Shown here piece by piece: positions 12,790 through 25,387 of a stretch of 64,000 nucleotides of DNA (position 1 is its first letter; each line of letters begins with the position of its first letter). This DNA comes from Malus domestica (lineage: Eukaryota; Streptophyta; Magnoliopsida; Rosales; Rosaceae), in assembly GCF_042453785.1 (NCBI RefSeq), contig NC_091677.1:8155501-8219500 (forward strand). Reading direction: 5' to 3'. Position numbers and translations under genes: made by a program. The notes under the pieces were generated by a model. It was not told where the DNA came from. It worked only from the letters and a program-made list of their open reading frames with translations, and did no database searches.

Positions 12790-12942
12790 GGAAAACTAAT
12801 GAAAAAGGCTTGAAAACTTTGAGTTTTAATGATAAGGACAAAATAAAGGGTAAAGTGAATAGTACCATGATTGACTTTTTAGTGTAAAAATATGGTTTTT
12901 CGTTAAAGTGAACAGTACCGGATGTTTTTCGTTAAAGTTCCC
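12790..12942. mobile_element. Short MITE, copy 1 (second copy at 50507)
   Basis: A roughly 153-bp non-coding repeat with the core TTTGAGTTTTAA near the left and CGTTAAAGTTCCC at the right end. The same sequence occurs at 50507-50662. It interrupts a decayed repeat rich in AACCAAACC/GGTTTGGTT motifs (about 12670-13770), so it may be nested. Confidence 0.65.
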
Positions 12943-13884
12943 CAGTTTTGATACTTTTGAAACTAACTAAAACCAAAACCCAACCATGTATCTTTTAATT
13001 ATTAATTAATTTATTTTAAAATATCAACTTATTATAAGTTAATTATTTAGAGGTTTTACCATACACATATTATTAGTTGTAATGATTATTAACAATTAAG
13101 AGATTTTTTATATCAGGTTGTAAATCTACTCGAAATAGATCGAGCTTGCACCGAGTTTGGCTTGTGTTTGGTTCGTCAAAGCTCGACTCATGAAAGAACC
13201 AAGCCAAGCCTAGTTCGTCTTGATTTAAAAACAAGTCAAGCTACCATGTATTTGGAGGCCCAAGTCAAAGACAATCTTTCTGTTTATTTTTTATAAAATC
13301 GAACCAACCAACTTACTATATGAAAGAAATAGCTCGAAACAACTTGAGCTCAGTATCGAACTTGAACTTTTTAAGGTTGCTCAAGCTCAGTTTGAATAAG
13401 AAGCAAGCCAAGACTAGCTCAAGCTCAAAAATTATTAAACAAGCTAAACTTAAGAACATTGATATTGGTTCGACTCGCCTCCTTTACAGCCCTATTTATA
13501 TGTATTTTATTCTTATGTGAGTTTGTAATTAATAAATTGTTTGCTAGCATGAGATTGTATTAAATTAAAACTTAGTTCTATTTGACTTGATAAACTTTTT
13601 ATGTCTCGAAAAACTTAATCTTTCAATCGAATTGGAATGCGTGAAATGTTTGGATGTTTAAAATATTAAAACTCTTGAAATGTTGAACTTTTTTTATTGA
13701 TACGTTCAATAAGCTTACTGACTGAACCAAACCAATTCCCAATGATTTGGTTTGATTCGATTTCAATGGTGATATTGATCAAAACCGAATCATTCTCTCT
13801 TTTTCTGTTTAGATTTCTACGGACAAACATTTTTACAACTATGCAATCGAAGTATCAAGATATAGTATCATATGGAGAGAGTAA

Positions 13885-14120
13885 TGTCGGTAGTTATCAA
13901 TATGGTAAATTGAAAAGGACCACATGACAAGAAACAACAAAAGTGCATTACCCCTTCCATAAACATGAAATTAGCCTCCAACACAGTTTATTACATTGTC
14001 GGTAGTTATCAATATATATATATATATGGTAAATTGAAAAGGACCACATGACAAGAAACAACAAAAGTGCATTACCCCTTCCATAAACATGAAATTAGCC
14101 TCCAACACAGTTTATTACAT
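13885..14120. repeat. Near-perfect tandem duplication of about 112 bp
   Basis: Copy 1 is 13885-13996 and copy 2 is 13997-14120. They look identical apart from a (AT)n expansion in copy 2 (TATCAATATATATATATATATGG), which accounts for the 12-bp length difference. Such identity implies a recent event or an assembly artefact. Confidence 0.9.
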
Positions 14121-16044
14121 GTACTCATGTGATGTGATCATATTAAAGCACGAAAACACAACAGACAATAATTTCTCAAGATATTATAAACAAGTAACCA
14201 AAAGGGTTAGGATTTCTTACCAATTTATTTGGTAACAAATTGAGAAAACTCATATAACGTACTCTAGTGCTTTTCTTTTAGCATAGACACTCTTTCTTTC
14301 ATCCATTACTTAAAAAGATAAAGATCATACACATACAATTACATGTACAAAACAAGTAAACAACAACACTCCTTTTTTTTATTTTTTATAAATGTTATAT
14401 AAACAAGGAGACGTATATGATCGGCTATATGTAATTTTCTTTCCATAAACCACACATATAAATACTCAATTGGGCGTTTTGTGAGAGATTCGTTTGTTTC
14501 ATAGATTATATCTCCATAAGTCTACAAAACCGATTAACCGGCTCAATACTCGCAGTTGTATGAAAGAATCTTTTCGGTGTTGCGCATATGAGATACGTTG
14601 ATACAGTGATAGATACATATATTCCTTAGACTAGCCGTTGGAGAGCTAGTACTTGGCCACAGAGATGGTGAAATGTTTAATGCAAAGCCAAGAGAAAGAA
14701 AAGGGACGTAGGACCTACTCACATTGCAGTTATGGTTACCGATTCACCAGCTCGGTTCTGGATCTGAGATTCCTGAAGCCTTTGGTCCATATCTAATTAA
14801 TACGATGCCTTGACAGTCCTTCATGCATGTCTGTTTTCTCTCTCCCCAAGTCTCTTTCACTTTTAATGTTTTTAGAGTTTTCTGTAATTTTTTCGTCATC
14901 TGAAATTTTAGATCAGTTCTATTCCTCTAGTGAAAACGAAACAACGAATGAATGGTTTATACCTCAAGATATATACAACTGTGAACTGTTCTATCTTCTA
15001 TGTTCGAGTCAATGGTAATAGCCACAGTTAGGTACAATTTATATATGCTGGTCCTGCACAAACATAGGTTTGAACGTGCTACGGAAAGCAACAGAAAATC
15101 AAAGAATTAGAGAAAAGAAGAACAAACTGAATACAAAGTCGTATTATTATTCCAAACCTACCACATAACGTGAAAATACATCTTATCAAACTTAAATTAT
15201 ATTGAGTTACAAGAGGATATTAACACCTAGTGCATGTTACAAGGAATAGGAATTGAATTCATTTTGGTTCTTGAGCTCCTTGCATTTGCTAAAGTATATG
15301 TATGACAGTATGAGAATCATTTAACTTCTTAATTTTACTTCATGTGTTTAATAACACGTGAAATAAGAAAAATGCTAGTTTTTCCATGAAATCCGTAATC
15401 AAATACCTAAACTTTAAGAATCAGATAAATTAGCCCAATGCACTCTTATTTCCTTACTTTCCCCTATTTCTAAGTTCTCTTATTCCTTCTCTTATATCTT
15501 TAAGTAAACATGCCCCTAATTCTGAAACAAACAGGAAAGCAATCTAAGTTATCTAACCATAACATAAAATATGAAAGGAATCATAATCCTTATCTCACTA
15601 GAAAATCCTAAGACATAAAATACCAGAATACTCTAACATATACATAAAATACGCACAAAGATCATGCGTGTATGATGAGTTGATTACACGATCTTAAAAT
15701 TTAAGCAATTTTGAAGCATTGCTCCTGCTTTAAGGTTCCTGCTGGATTTATTTTATTTAACATATACATAAAATACTAATTTGATATCTCATTTGTGTTA
15801 AAGCAAGAAAGAACGTGTTTTCTTCTCTTTCTTTTGTTTTTATAATTTATTTGTTTTTCTGTTTCAAAAAATCTGGAAGGATCTTTCTTCCTAGATAATT
15901 GAATATACAATGATATAGTGGGAGAGAAGGGCATGGCCCGACCTGGAGCATCTGCCCTTAATTTTCTACCTACTCTCTTGAATGACAATCACCTACATCA
16001 TCATGCTTTTTTCAGCACCTTTCCAATTTCCAAATAATTATCTT

Positions 16045-16077
<33 letters not shown>

Positions 16078-16882
16078 CTCTCTCAGACATATGGTATCAC
16101 CAGTCGGCAGCAAACCCTAGCTAGCGGGGAGGAGGTGATGATATACGCATATATGTTATGATCATTTCAAGTTTCTTTCCAATTTTCTTTGCCTAATTGG
16201 TTTGATATATAGAAGGTATATATATGGATCTAATAGGAAGCATGCATGGATGTACAATTATATCTTAACACAAAAGACTATTTCTAATAGAACCCAGAGA
16301 GAATCAATTAAAAGAAAAATTAGCGCTTAAATCATGGGGTTTCTAATAACACCCAGGGAGAAATTGAGGCTCTAGGAATAAAAGAAGGAAGGGGGATTTT
16401 GATCAAGAACAACATACCATGAATATCTGATGATGAGTTGAAGGGATGGATGGAGAAAGATGCAAAAGGAGATATTGACGCGGCTCAATTAGAATCGTAT
16501 GGCTAAGTCTCCGATATTAGCCACGCGTTCAAATTGAGGCGCGCCAATACCTTTGCTATGTATTCACAACTTTCTCCATCAAAACCTAGAAATTGAACCA
16601 GACTTTCTTCTGTGCGTGCATCTTCTTCCTCCATAACTACTGAAAAACCCAACTGCAGCTCTCTCTCTCTTAAAAGTTGCTTTTTATAGACAAAAACGGC
16701 CAGTTTGATGCATTTATCTCCTTTCTTCTGTTTTGACTTATTAGCTAGCTTTTGGCATCTCGCCCACACTGCCTAAACGGAAGCAAAAGACGAAGGCTCA
16801 TAAAACTCACCTGTCCCAACTTGAAACGGTTTTTGTGTTTATGTACGTATTGCCAATTTGGCAATATTTTGACTCATATTTA
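14121..16882. other. Intergenic, no gene supported; (CT)n at 16046-16085
   Basis: AT-rich region with a CT microsatellite. A minus-strand frame at 16503-16769 contains a 43-residue acidic peptide starting MEEEDARTEESLV; no homology is recognised and no second exon was found. I see nothing else that can be called. Confidence 0.4.
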
Positions 16883-17103
16883 TGATGAAATTGGGTTCCA
16901 CCATAAAACCAATTGGTAATATGGGAAGTAGCCTAAGATCATATAAGCACATAGTAAACCTTGTCTCTCACCGATGTGGGACAACTCTCAACACGCCCTC
17001 GCACGTGTGGCGGATTTTCAAGCCTACACGTGGACAATAACTGGATGACGTGGACCGCGTGTGGCCATTTGGATTCACACGAAGACAACCCGCTCTGATA
17101 CCA
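16883..17103 (-). mobile_element. TRIM 3' half: PBS, internal domain and 3' LTR
   Basis: LTR 16883-16993 (111 bp) and internal 16994-17103 (110 bp) match in layout the complete TRIM at 47746-48077 (112 and 108 bp). The end at 17092-17103 is TGGTATCAGAGC on the minus strand, the initiator-Met-tRNA primer site. Its own 5' LTR is absent; a copia LTR sits there instead. Confidence 0.8.
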
Positions 17104-17245
17104 AGAAAAGAATGCTTTTATTCTTCTCAATGAGAGGTATTTATACAAGGTGTACAACCATAATGTAATAGGAAGAAAACTAATTACATGAGATTACACG
17201 GAATTGATATCAATTAGGAATCCTACCTAAAATACAAAGTCAACA
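17104..17245 (-). repeat. Ty1/copia LTR (142 bp)
   Basis: Begins TGTTGACTTTG on the minus strand directly after a purine tract (AAGGGGAG, the polypurine tract of the pol fragment). It carries a TATA-like TATAAATACC and ends ...GCATTCTTTTCT against the primer-binding site. The expected terminal CA is missing, so the end is mutated or the junction is chimeric. Confidence 0.65.
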
Positions 17246-20011
17246 CTCCCCTTCAAGTTGGTGCATATATGTTACTCATGCCCAACTTATGTAAGAAACT
17301 TGAAAACTTATGACTTGAAATAGCTTTCGTGAGGATATCTACCAACTGATCTTCTGTTCTTATTGTCGGTACCTCAATTATTTTTTCTTCTAATTTTTCT
17401 TTGATGAAGAACCGATCAACTTCAACATGCTTTGTTCTATCATGTTGAACTGGATTATGTGCAATGTCACGGGCAGCTTTATTATCACAAAATAATTTCA
17501 TGGGCTGATCATGTAGTATACCAAATTGCTAAGCATGAGCCTAAGCCACAAAATTTCACAAATCCCCAAAGCCATACCTCTATATTAAGATTCTGCACTG
17601 GAACAGGCAACCACATTCTATTTCTTACTTCTCCATGTAACCAAGTTACCCCCAACGAATGTAAAGTAACCTGATGTTGAGCGCCTATCGTCAATCGAAC
17701 CTGCCCAATCTGCATCAGTATAAACTTGAACTCTAAGATAATTATTCCTTTTAAACAAAATTCCTTTGCCGGGACTTCCCTTCAAATATCTCAAAATTCT
17801 CATCACTGCATTCATATGTTATTCTCCGGGATCATGCATGTATTGACTCACTACACTTAAGGCATAGGCAAGGTCCGGTCTTGTGTGTGCCAAGTACATT
17901 AAACGACCTACTAACCTTTGGTATCTCCCTTTGTCAACTGGTACTTGATTAGGATCAACGCTAAGCTTCAATCCTTCCTCTAATGGTGTAGCTACTGGTT
18001 GACAAGCTGACATGCTGGTTTCGTGCAACAAATCAATAATATACTTCCTCTGTGATAAGAAAATTCCCGAACTCCTTCTCAATACCTCAAGCCCCAAAAA
18101 ATATTTCAAAGATCTAAGGTCATTCATCTCAAATTCTGTAGACAAATATCTTTGCAAGGCTGCGCGTTTTTCTGGGTCATTACCTGTTACCACCATATCA
18201 TCTACATACATAATAAGTGCAGTAAGTTTCCCATTTAGTCTTTTCAGGAACAGAGTATGATCAGAGTTACTTTGTTTGTAGCCAAATGCTCTCATAGATT
18301 TTGTGAATCTTCCAAACCATGTCCGAGGGGATTGTTTTAAACCATATTGGGATTTCTTCAACCTACACACTTTTCTTTTGTATCTATCTGGAGCATTACA
18401 TCATGGTGGAAGATCCATATAAATCTCTTTTGTCAAGTCTCCATGCAAGAAGACGTTCTTCACATCGAACTGTTGTAAGGGCCAATTAAGATTTGCAGCC
18501 AAGGACAACAAAACACGAACTGTGTTGATCTTGGCTACAGGTGCAAATGTATCTGTGTAGTCGATTCCATATTTTTTTAGTGTATCCTTTTGCTACCAGT
18601 CTTGCCTTGAAACGATCCACCGTCCTATCTGCTTTGTATTTCACAGTATAGACTCATTTTCATACCACAAGTTTCTTGCCAGTTGGCAAGTCTGTGATCT
18701 CCCAAGTAGCATTCTTCTTCAAAGACTTCAACTCTTCATTCATTGCCGCTTGCCAACGTGGATCAGCTAAAACCTCATGCACACTGTTAGGAATATATAT
18801 AATAGATAATTGATGCACAAACGACTTATTTGATTCTCACAGGTGACTGGTAGACACATAATTACTTAACGGGTATAACACATTAGACTCAGGGTTGAGC
18901 TTACTCACCGGATACCTAGTTTTGCATTTAGGGTCAGCTTCATAAGTAAGTTTAGAAATACCTTGGTTAGCGCGATCAGGAAGACAACGTGGTGGTGGTG
19001 CATCTAGGATCGAAGACGATTGATTATAGTTATTAGGACTCAAGATCAACTGTGAGGTAGCTGGCGACACAGGGCTGTCCGGTGGTGAGGAGACTGGCAG
19101 TGAGTTATCTAGCGATGTCGACTCGTCCCTTTTAAGGTTTTCAACATTGTTTCCATGTGAATGATCACCACTTGTCTCCAAGACATTACCACTTAATTCC
19201 AATTCATTCACATCATTATTTTCGTGTGAATGACCACCACTTATTTCTAAGACATCACCGCTTAAATCCAAATCATTCACTCTATCTATATCCGGAATAG
19301 TATAATCAAGAGTTTGAACTTCTTTCTGATTCTCCCCCTGAAGTTAAGACTTAGGATTGGCAAAGTACATATCATTCTCATGGAACGCAACATCCATAGT
19401 GACAAACAACTTATTTGTCGATGTGTGATAACAACGGTATCTTTTCTGCCTTGATGCATACCTCACAAACACACATCGTAAGGCTCGAGGTTCAAGCTTA
19501 CTTCGCTGTTGTTTATGAAGATGAACAAAGGTCACACAAGCAAACATATGAGGTGGAAGATTAAGGACTGCTGGAGCATCAACATGTGAAGAAAGTGCCT
19601 GAAGGGGTGTCTGAAAATCAACCAATCGGGATGGAACACGATTAAAGAGATACGCAGCTGAGGTGAGAGCTTCTCCCTAATAAGATAACGGGAGACACGC
19701 CTTGAGTAAAGAAGCACGAACAACCTCCAGAAGTTGACGGTTCTTGCGTTCGGCAACCCCATTTTGTTGTGGAGTATATGGACATGTAGTTTGATGAACA
19801 ATCTCATGATGATCAAGAAAGGCACGAAGTTCAGAGTTAACATATTCACCACCATTATCACTCCTGAGAACCTGTATTTGTGACTTATATTGTACTTGTA
19901 CCGTTTTGTAAAACTGTTGAAACAAAGAAGTAACTTCACTTTTGGATTTCATCAAACAAACCCAAGTCATACGTATGTAGTCATCAATAAAAGTAACGAA
20001 CCAATGGCGTT
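17246..20011 (-). pseudogene. Decayed Ty1/copia pol: integrase, reverse transcriptase, RNase H
   Basis: Reading on the minus strand: integrase core (about 19677-20011: FVTFIDDY, RSDNGGEY, PYTPQQNGVAERKN), the region after integrase (19344-19625, 18837-19280), reverse transcriptase with the YVDD box (LIMYVDDMVVTG, 17819-18370), and RNase H (YTDADWAGS, 17618-17815; CDNKAARDIAHNP and DRTKHVEVD, 17253-17501). Gag, protease and the first part of integrase are missing. The frame is broken several times, including a stop after YMHDPGE at about 17819 and one after TWRSKK. It is not functional. The order integrase before reverse transcriptase is what assigns it to copia. Confidence 0.93.
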
Positions 20012-20290
20012 TTAAGAGTTGTCCCACATAGGTGAGGGACAAGGTTTGCTATATGCTTATATGGTCTTGGGCTACTCCCCATATTGCCAATTGGTTTTAT
20101 GGTGGAACCCCAATTTCATCATGGTATCAGAGCGGGTTGTCTTCGTGTGAAGCCAAACAGCCACACGCGCTCCACATCACCCAGTTGTTCACGTGTAGGC
20201 TTGAAAATCCGCCATACGTGCGGGGGAGTTGTCCCGCATCGGTGAGGGACAAGGTTTGCTATGTGCTTATATGGTCTTGGGCTACTTACC
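20012..20290 (+). mobile_element. TRIM copy in opposite orientation, 3' LTR truncated
   Basis: 5' LTR about 20012-20121 (first bases decayed), PBS TGGTATCAGAGC at 20122-20133, internal domain to about 20225, then a 3' LTR fragment that lacks TGTTGAG at its start and stops at GGGCTACTTACC (20290), where the minus-strand LTR begins. Confidence 0.8.
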
Positions 20291-20374
20291 ATAAAACCAA
20301 TTGGCAATATGGGGAGTAACCCAAGACCATATAAGCACATAGCAAACCTTGTCCCTCACCGATGTGGGATAACT
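20227..20374. repeat. Long inverted repeat from two opposed TRIM LTRs
   Basis: Left arm 20227-20286 and right arm 20315-20374 are 60 nt each; I count three mismatches. The spacer is 28 nt. Transcription from either side would give a hairpin of nearly 60 bp. Confidence 0.9.
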
Positions 20375-20381
20375 CTCAACA
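20289..20381 (-). repeat. Truncated TRIM LTR, outer 5' end of the composite
   Basis: Starts TGTTGAGAGTTATCCC on the minus strand and runs to GGTTTTATGG; the last ~18 bp of the LTR (to TTTCATCA) are missing at the switch to the inverted copy. Confidence 0.75.
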
Positions 20382-20614
20382 ATTTCCCTAATTTATTTTC
20401 TGCTTAGTGCTTAACCTTTAACTAGTCAATGACTCCACGTAGGGCTATTCATTATTTGTTGTGAAATAGGAGAATTTCTTGCATGTAATCGAAATATGTC
20501 CCTTTAAATAAGTATAACACTCATTCACAGGATAAGTGTTATATTCGCATGGAATATACTCTCAGTTATAGCTAAGTATGTCAAAGAGAGAAAAAAAATC
20601 CTTGCTTGCAAGTG

Positions 20615-20881
20615 TGTTTGGAAATATTTTTATATGACTGAAAAAACTTTTGAAGAAAGTTCTTTGAAACCAATTTTTAGTAAAAGTGCAAGTAAATCTT
20701 TTAAAAAGCACTTATATGAACATATTTAGGTTAAAGCGTTTGGAACTCAAAAATGCATTCACCAAAAGCACTTGCAGCACACATAACTGGTGCTTCTTTC
20801 AAGATGCATTTCAAGTGTTTTTGGGGTCTGAAAACGTATTCACCAAAAGCGTTTTCAGTCATTTTAAAAACACTTCCAGAT
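20615..20881. mobile_element. MITE, long inverted termini (second copy at 42561)
   Basis: Left end GTTTGGAAATATTTTTATA with ATGACTGAAAA; right end GTTTTCAGTCATTTTAAAAA then CACTTCCAGA, the approximate complement. The interior repeats CACCAAAAGC modules. Non-coding. Confidence 0.65.
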
Positions 20882-21054
20882 GAGTTGGCATCACATATTT
20901 GATGTTAAGCATGAGAAAAACTTTCTTGCAACGCACCCGTGGAATCCCAATTAAGCTGAAAAGTAGCCTCTGGATGATCTAGAAGCATATATACAAATTA
21001 TAATAATTTATAATTTAAAATGAAATTACGAGATTGTAATTATTATTCTAATGA

Positions 21055-21215
21055 TATTCCTCTTCATTTGTAAGTGAGAGGTTTTAGGTTCGATTCTCAC
21101 CAAATGCGAGTTTGAATCACATTATTCCTAACTCATTGTGAGGTTTAGTCCACTCCCTCCACCCTTTTAGTGTAGACACAATCGTTCGTTAATAAAAATA
21201 AATAAAAAATAAAAA
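21055..21215 (+). mobile_element. tRNA-derived SINE
   Basis: Contains a box-B-like GGTTCGATTCTC and a body TTTGAATCACATTATTCC..GGTTTAGTCCACTCC..TTAGTGTAGAC, ending in a T/A-rich stretch GTTAATAAAAATAAATAAAA. A related element in reverse orientation is at 52948-53330. Confidence 0.65.
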
Positions 21216-23630
21216 AACTAATTATTGCTACCGACTACTCATATATTGGACCAACTTTTCCAAGGACTTGGCTCCCACATACCAAATTAAGTCTTAAAGC
21301 GAAATCCAAGTATGTGGTGATTTCTAGAGTTAGGTGAGTAGGTACAACCCCAAAATATATTATGGAAAATGTTGTTCAAGAACAGAAAATTCTCTGCACT
21401 TAGCATCAGTGTATGTCCAACTGGTTATCTAGGCAACAACATGATCAAACTACATAGATATATAGTTTGGCCATACTGTTATACAGAGCATACACAGGGT
21501 AGTTTAAGCTAGACTATGCAAATTAGGTTAATTAACTTTGTTCTGTATATGTACCCAATTCTGCTTCTTGAGTCCCTTGTTACAACATATCTTGGGACAG
21601 ATTAGTCCAGTAAACACTTATTGTGTTCTTATTATGAAATCTAAGGAATTAAGAAAAATGGAGCCATATGGAATGGTATGACAACTATTAGAAGGCATGA
21701 GAAAATTCTCAAAATTTAAGATTGAATAGTATGACAACCTAACACCATTTAAAGTATACCTCAACACTAGGATTGTTAGGAATCCTAATAGAAACAAAAT
21801 ATCAAAATACCAAAAATATCATTAAAACTTAGAATAATGTTAACCTAGTAAACATTGAAATTCAACATAAAAGGTCATATGTCACGGCTTAGAGAAGTGC
21901 TACACTTGTGATGTCATTCTCTTTAAAATGACAGATCATGGTCCAAATTGGAGCTCAAATCTGTAACACGTGTACTTTGTTGTCGAATGTGTGCAGTGTC
22001 CAAGCTAATCATCAATCTGTTCTTCAACATCAACTTTTGTTTTTGTTGGTAACCTAGGTTAAAAAATAAAACCAAAATTGACCATTAGAGATCACTCGAG
22101 AGCTAGCTTATTAAGTCCATGAATATCATCCAAGAAAACTAAGCAAATAGAGTCAACTGTGTATATATCAGAGCCTCAAACCAATTGTCGGCCTGCCTGC
22201 CTCCAATCCAACTTTCGAAACAAATTGCGAAAAAAAAAAAAAAATATTGTTGAGCCAACTAATTAAGTTAAAGACCCATCACTGCAACGTGTTCGGACTG
22301 CAGCCTCACAAAAATAACTAAGCAAATTAAGCACATAACCAAATGTTAGGATTTTACAAGGCTTAATTAGATTAATTAGTTATAAATTTTCTTTAACTAC
22401 TTTCTGTTAGGATTTTACAAGCAAAATTTCAGGTGTCATCCTGGATTGCTAAAACCCTTTTCGAATCGAATTCCGAGATTGATTCTGAAAATGTTTCCAA
22501 GGCATTCCAAGTATTTGAAGTTTTCGAAAATCATGAAACCCAACAAAGAAGATATATGTATATTTGTGTTCTGTGTGATTCTATTGATTATTTGTATATC
22601 TAATCTTCTACGACTTGGGTCTTTGGTCTTTCGGTTGTAAATTATAATCCTTTCCTCTATTGATAATATTGTCAATTTTCCTTTAAAAATGTGAGAACTA
22701 CACAGAAAATGAGTGTTGTGTCGAGACGAGAGAGTAAGCAATGTTACGCAATTATATATGCATTGCTAAAGCCATTGCTCTAGAAAGCCAATGCCGCCCA
22801 GCGAGACGGGCAAGTCCCAGTTACGGGTGTAGTTTCCACTTGCACTCTCGTGTATCGTTTGGTGCTTAGAAAGGCATACCCTCGGACATAACGGGCTAAC
22901 TCTACACATAATATTCCTAAGGCACATGCCCCAAGGTTTTTCATCTTCCTCAATACCTTTATTGCCCTCGTATCAGAAGCCCACATTACTAAGCTTGACA
23001 AACTAAAATCTCAAGGAATTCGTTGATTAAGTGCACAAGTTAACTATGGGTCCGTTTTCAATGGGAATTACATTTATAAGAAGAAATTGGAGTGTTTACT
23101 GATATTTGTACAGCTAATTAGTAATTAGTTGGTTTTCTATGGCAACTGTGCCGTGCAACCCAAGAAAATTTCAATTGAATACACCTCCCTAAGTTAGATA
23201 CCCCACACTATAACGTCTTCCTACGGAAATCTCCCAAAAATAACTGAGCGAATCAAGAACTTAACCAAATGTTTTAGGAGTTCACATATGCTGCTACATT
23301 TATATATAGAGGGGGCGTTATGGTGCGTTAGAGTGGACTAAAACTGGACTCTTTTCTTGGATTGCACGGCATGGATTGGACTGCTTTGGGGTTTGATCTA
23401 CGTCTTGGCAGTGAGAATGAATGGTTACTCTGACCCAAGGCCCGTCTTCAAGGCCTCAACACTCTTAGGCATCTCAATATATAGCTTGCGTTGACTACGC
23501 ACCATGGGGCATTAACTGTCGCCATATACAACCAAACTAGTTTTTGATTTAGTAATACTTATATTTCAAATGTTGGTAGAGATCCTCAAAACATTTATTG
23601 GCCCAACATCGAGTCACAAGTTCACGTTAC
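21216..23630. other. Intergenic, no gene supported
   Basis: AT-rich. Minus-strand frames at 22436-22741 and 22780-23001 have no recognised domain. Possibly decayed repeats; nothing firmer can be said. Confidence 0.4.
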
Positions 23631-23633
23631 TAA

Positions 23634-23994
23634 GGGCTGGTTTGGTATTGTTGTGCTTTAAAAAAAAGCTGCTGTGAGAATAAGCGGCTGTGAAATAAAT
23701 CAGCAGAGTGTTTGGTAAACTTTTTTGTAAAAATGCTTTTGGAAAGAAAAAAAAAAGCAATCTGATAGTGGGTCTTTTCATTAAAGGAGCATTGTAGCTC
23801 CGTGTGCTTTGAAAAAAAGCCAGTTTTCCAAAGCTGCAAATAGCAGCTTTGGCTTTTTCCTTTGATTTCAGCTTATTCTCACAGCAGCTTCCAAAATAAG
23901 CCCTTTTTTTTTTCAGTTTACCAAACACTTAAAACCCTCACAGCTTTTTTTCATGGGTGCTTTTTTTTTAATCACCTCAATCCCAAACCACCCC
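23634..23994. mobile_element. Tourist-like MITE (361 bp), TSD TAA
   Basis: Termini GGGCTGGTTTGGTATTG and, inverted, GGGGTGGTTTGGGATTG, flanked by TAA at 23631-23633 and 23995-23997. A three-base TAA/TTA-type duplication fits PIF/Harbinger-derived MITEs. Copies are at 46218-46589 and 52998-53205. The minus-strand frame inside is not a gene. Confidence 0.8.
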
Positions 23995-23997
23995 TAA

Positions 23998-25379
23998 GCT
24001 CAGCAAACTAAAGCCCACACACGCACTTTTTAACTGACCAAATTATGAGTAATATGGAATTTACTAAACAAAAAGAAGCAAAATTATTCCATCACTAGAA
24101 TTGAACTGAAAAGTAAAAACAAGGAAGAAAAGTCTCTAGTGCCTTAGCTTTTGCCGTCGGGTGCTGATGCCATATATAATTGAGGAGGCAGCATTCACAA
24201 AACACATGCCCAATTGGGTTGGTTCACATGCTCTTCAAACCTCAAGACATGATTACTTTTTTACCACTTTGAAGAGTTCTTAGATGTGTGCTCATGGATT
24301 GGAACATGTAACTCCTTTTTTTTAAATGAATAAAGATTAAAAAAATGAACGGTTTTAATGATGAAATTTATACAATAAAGATAAGTTATTCTCAAGAATA
24401 GAATGAGAGATGCAAATATCATACATCGACGTTTAGGTCTCAATGAAAAAAATTATAAAAAGAAAGAAAAAGGCTGAGAGAAGTATGAGGGGTTGTTCAA
24501 AGTCCATAAATTCACAATAGTTGAGGCAAACTTTTATATATTGACATCCTCAGTTTAAATTATCTCCACGAACTACAAGCATCCATACTATCCTAACCCT
24601 ATTTTAAATTCTGTCATGTGGTCTTGTCCTTTTCTTGGGGGAAAAAAATGTTAATTAGTGAATGCGTATATGACAGGGTCAAAATTTAAATAAATTCTGT
24701 TTATTAATTGTCAATATATTTTTACCACATTGTGTTTCATCCCCTTGGAATCGAGACTATCCTTGTGGGCAAATAAATCTTTTGGAAATATTCTCCCATT
24801 TGCGAATAAAATCAACGATTGGAATTATTCAATTTATTAATCTTCATTTGAATATTAATTCTTCAAAAAATAATTTGAATTCGACATCGTTTAATCATCT
24901 AACGTGTCAAAGAAATGGACGGAATTTATCATGAATGACTAAATATCTCTCATTGAAATTGTTTTTTGTAAAGGTGATCTTCAAATAAAGATTCAGATAT
25001 TGAACGATTCAGATATTGAAATTTATATAGTTAAGATACGTTATTAGCAAGTAAAAAATGAGTTCATCACCCAAAGAGAGAATGCAAAGTGTTATCCTCA
25101 AATAATCAAACGCATAATCTCATGTGTACGGCAATAGCTTTGTATATAGTTAAGTTCTTAAAGGTATTCTCATAATGTATCAAAAGTACTGTTATCAAAT
25201 TTTCACCTCTCAATAGCGTCACCTTAATGCAATAAAACGACTTTTAATTAAAGTAGTTAAAATTATTTGCTTACGAGATTATGTGTTTAATATTTATTTT
25301 AAAAGGGTCATAACTGAAAGCAATTAAACTGTCTAATAAGTAAGTGACTTTGATCGTCCAATACATCGTATAATCTTTT
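23998..25379. other. Intergenic, no gene seen
   Basis: AT-rich with no frame above about 60 residues. No repeat family could be recognised here. Confidence 0.4.
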
Positions 25380-25387
25380 TTATTATG

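Larger units (their letters stand above)
16883..20381 (-). mobile_element. Composite retroelement: copia fragment between TRIM LTRs
   Basis: In minus orientation the order is TRIM LTR (20381 down to 20289), an inverted TRIM piece (20290-20012), a 5'-truncated Ty1/copia pol (20011-17246), one copia LTR (17245-17104), then primer-binding site, TRIM internal region and a complete TRIM LTR (17103-16883). The outer TRIM ends are both typical (TGTTGAG..TTTCATCA on the complete one) and are flanked by ATTTA (16878-16882) and ATTTC (20382-20386), four of five bases matching. This suggests, but does not prove, that the composite moved or was built as one unit. Confidence 0.6.

Noticed and set aside
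16503-16769. Minus-strand frame with MEEEDARTEESLV
   Set aside because: Only about 43 plausible residues, no recognised domain, no joining exon and no known family.
23614-23928. Minus-strand frames of 104 and 69 residues
   Set aside because: They lie inside the Tourist-like MITE at 23634-23994 and recur as fragments in the copy at 46218.
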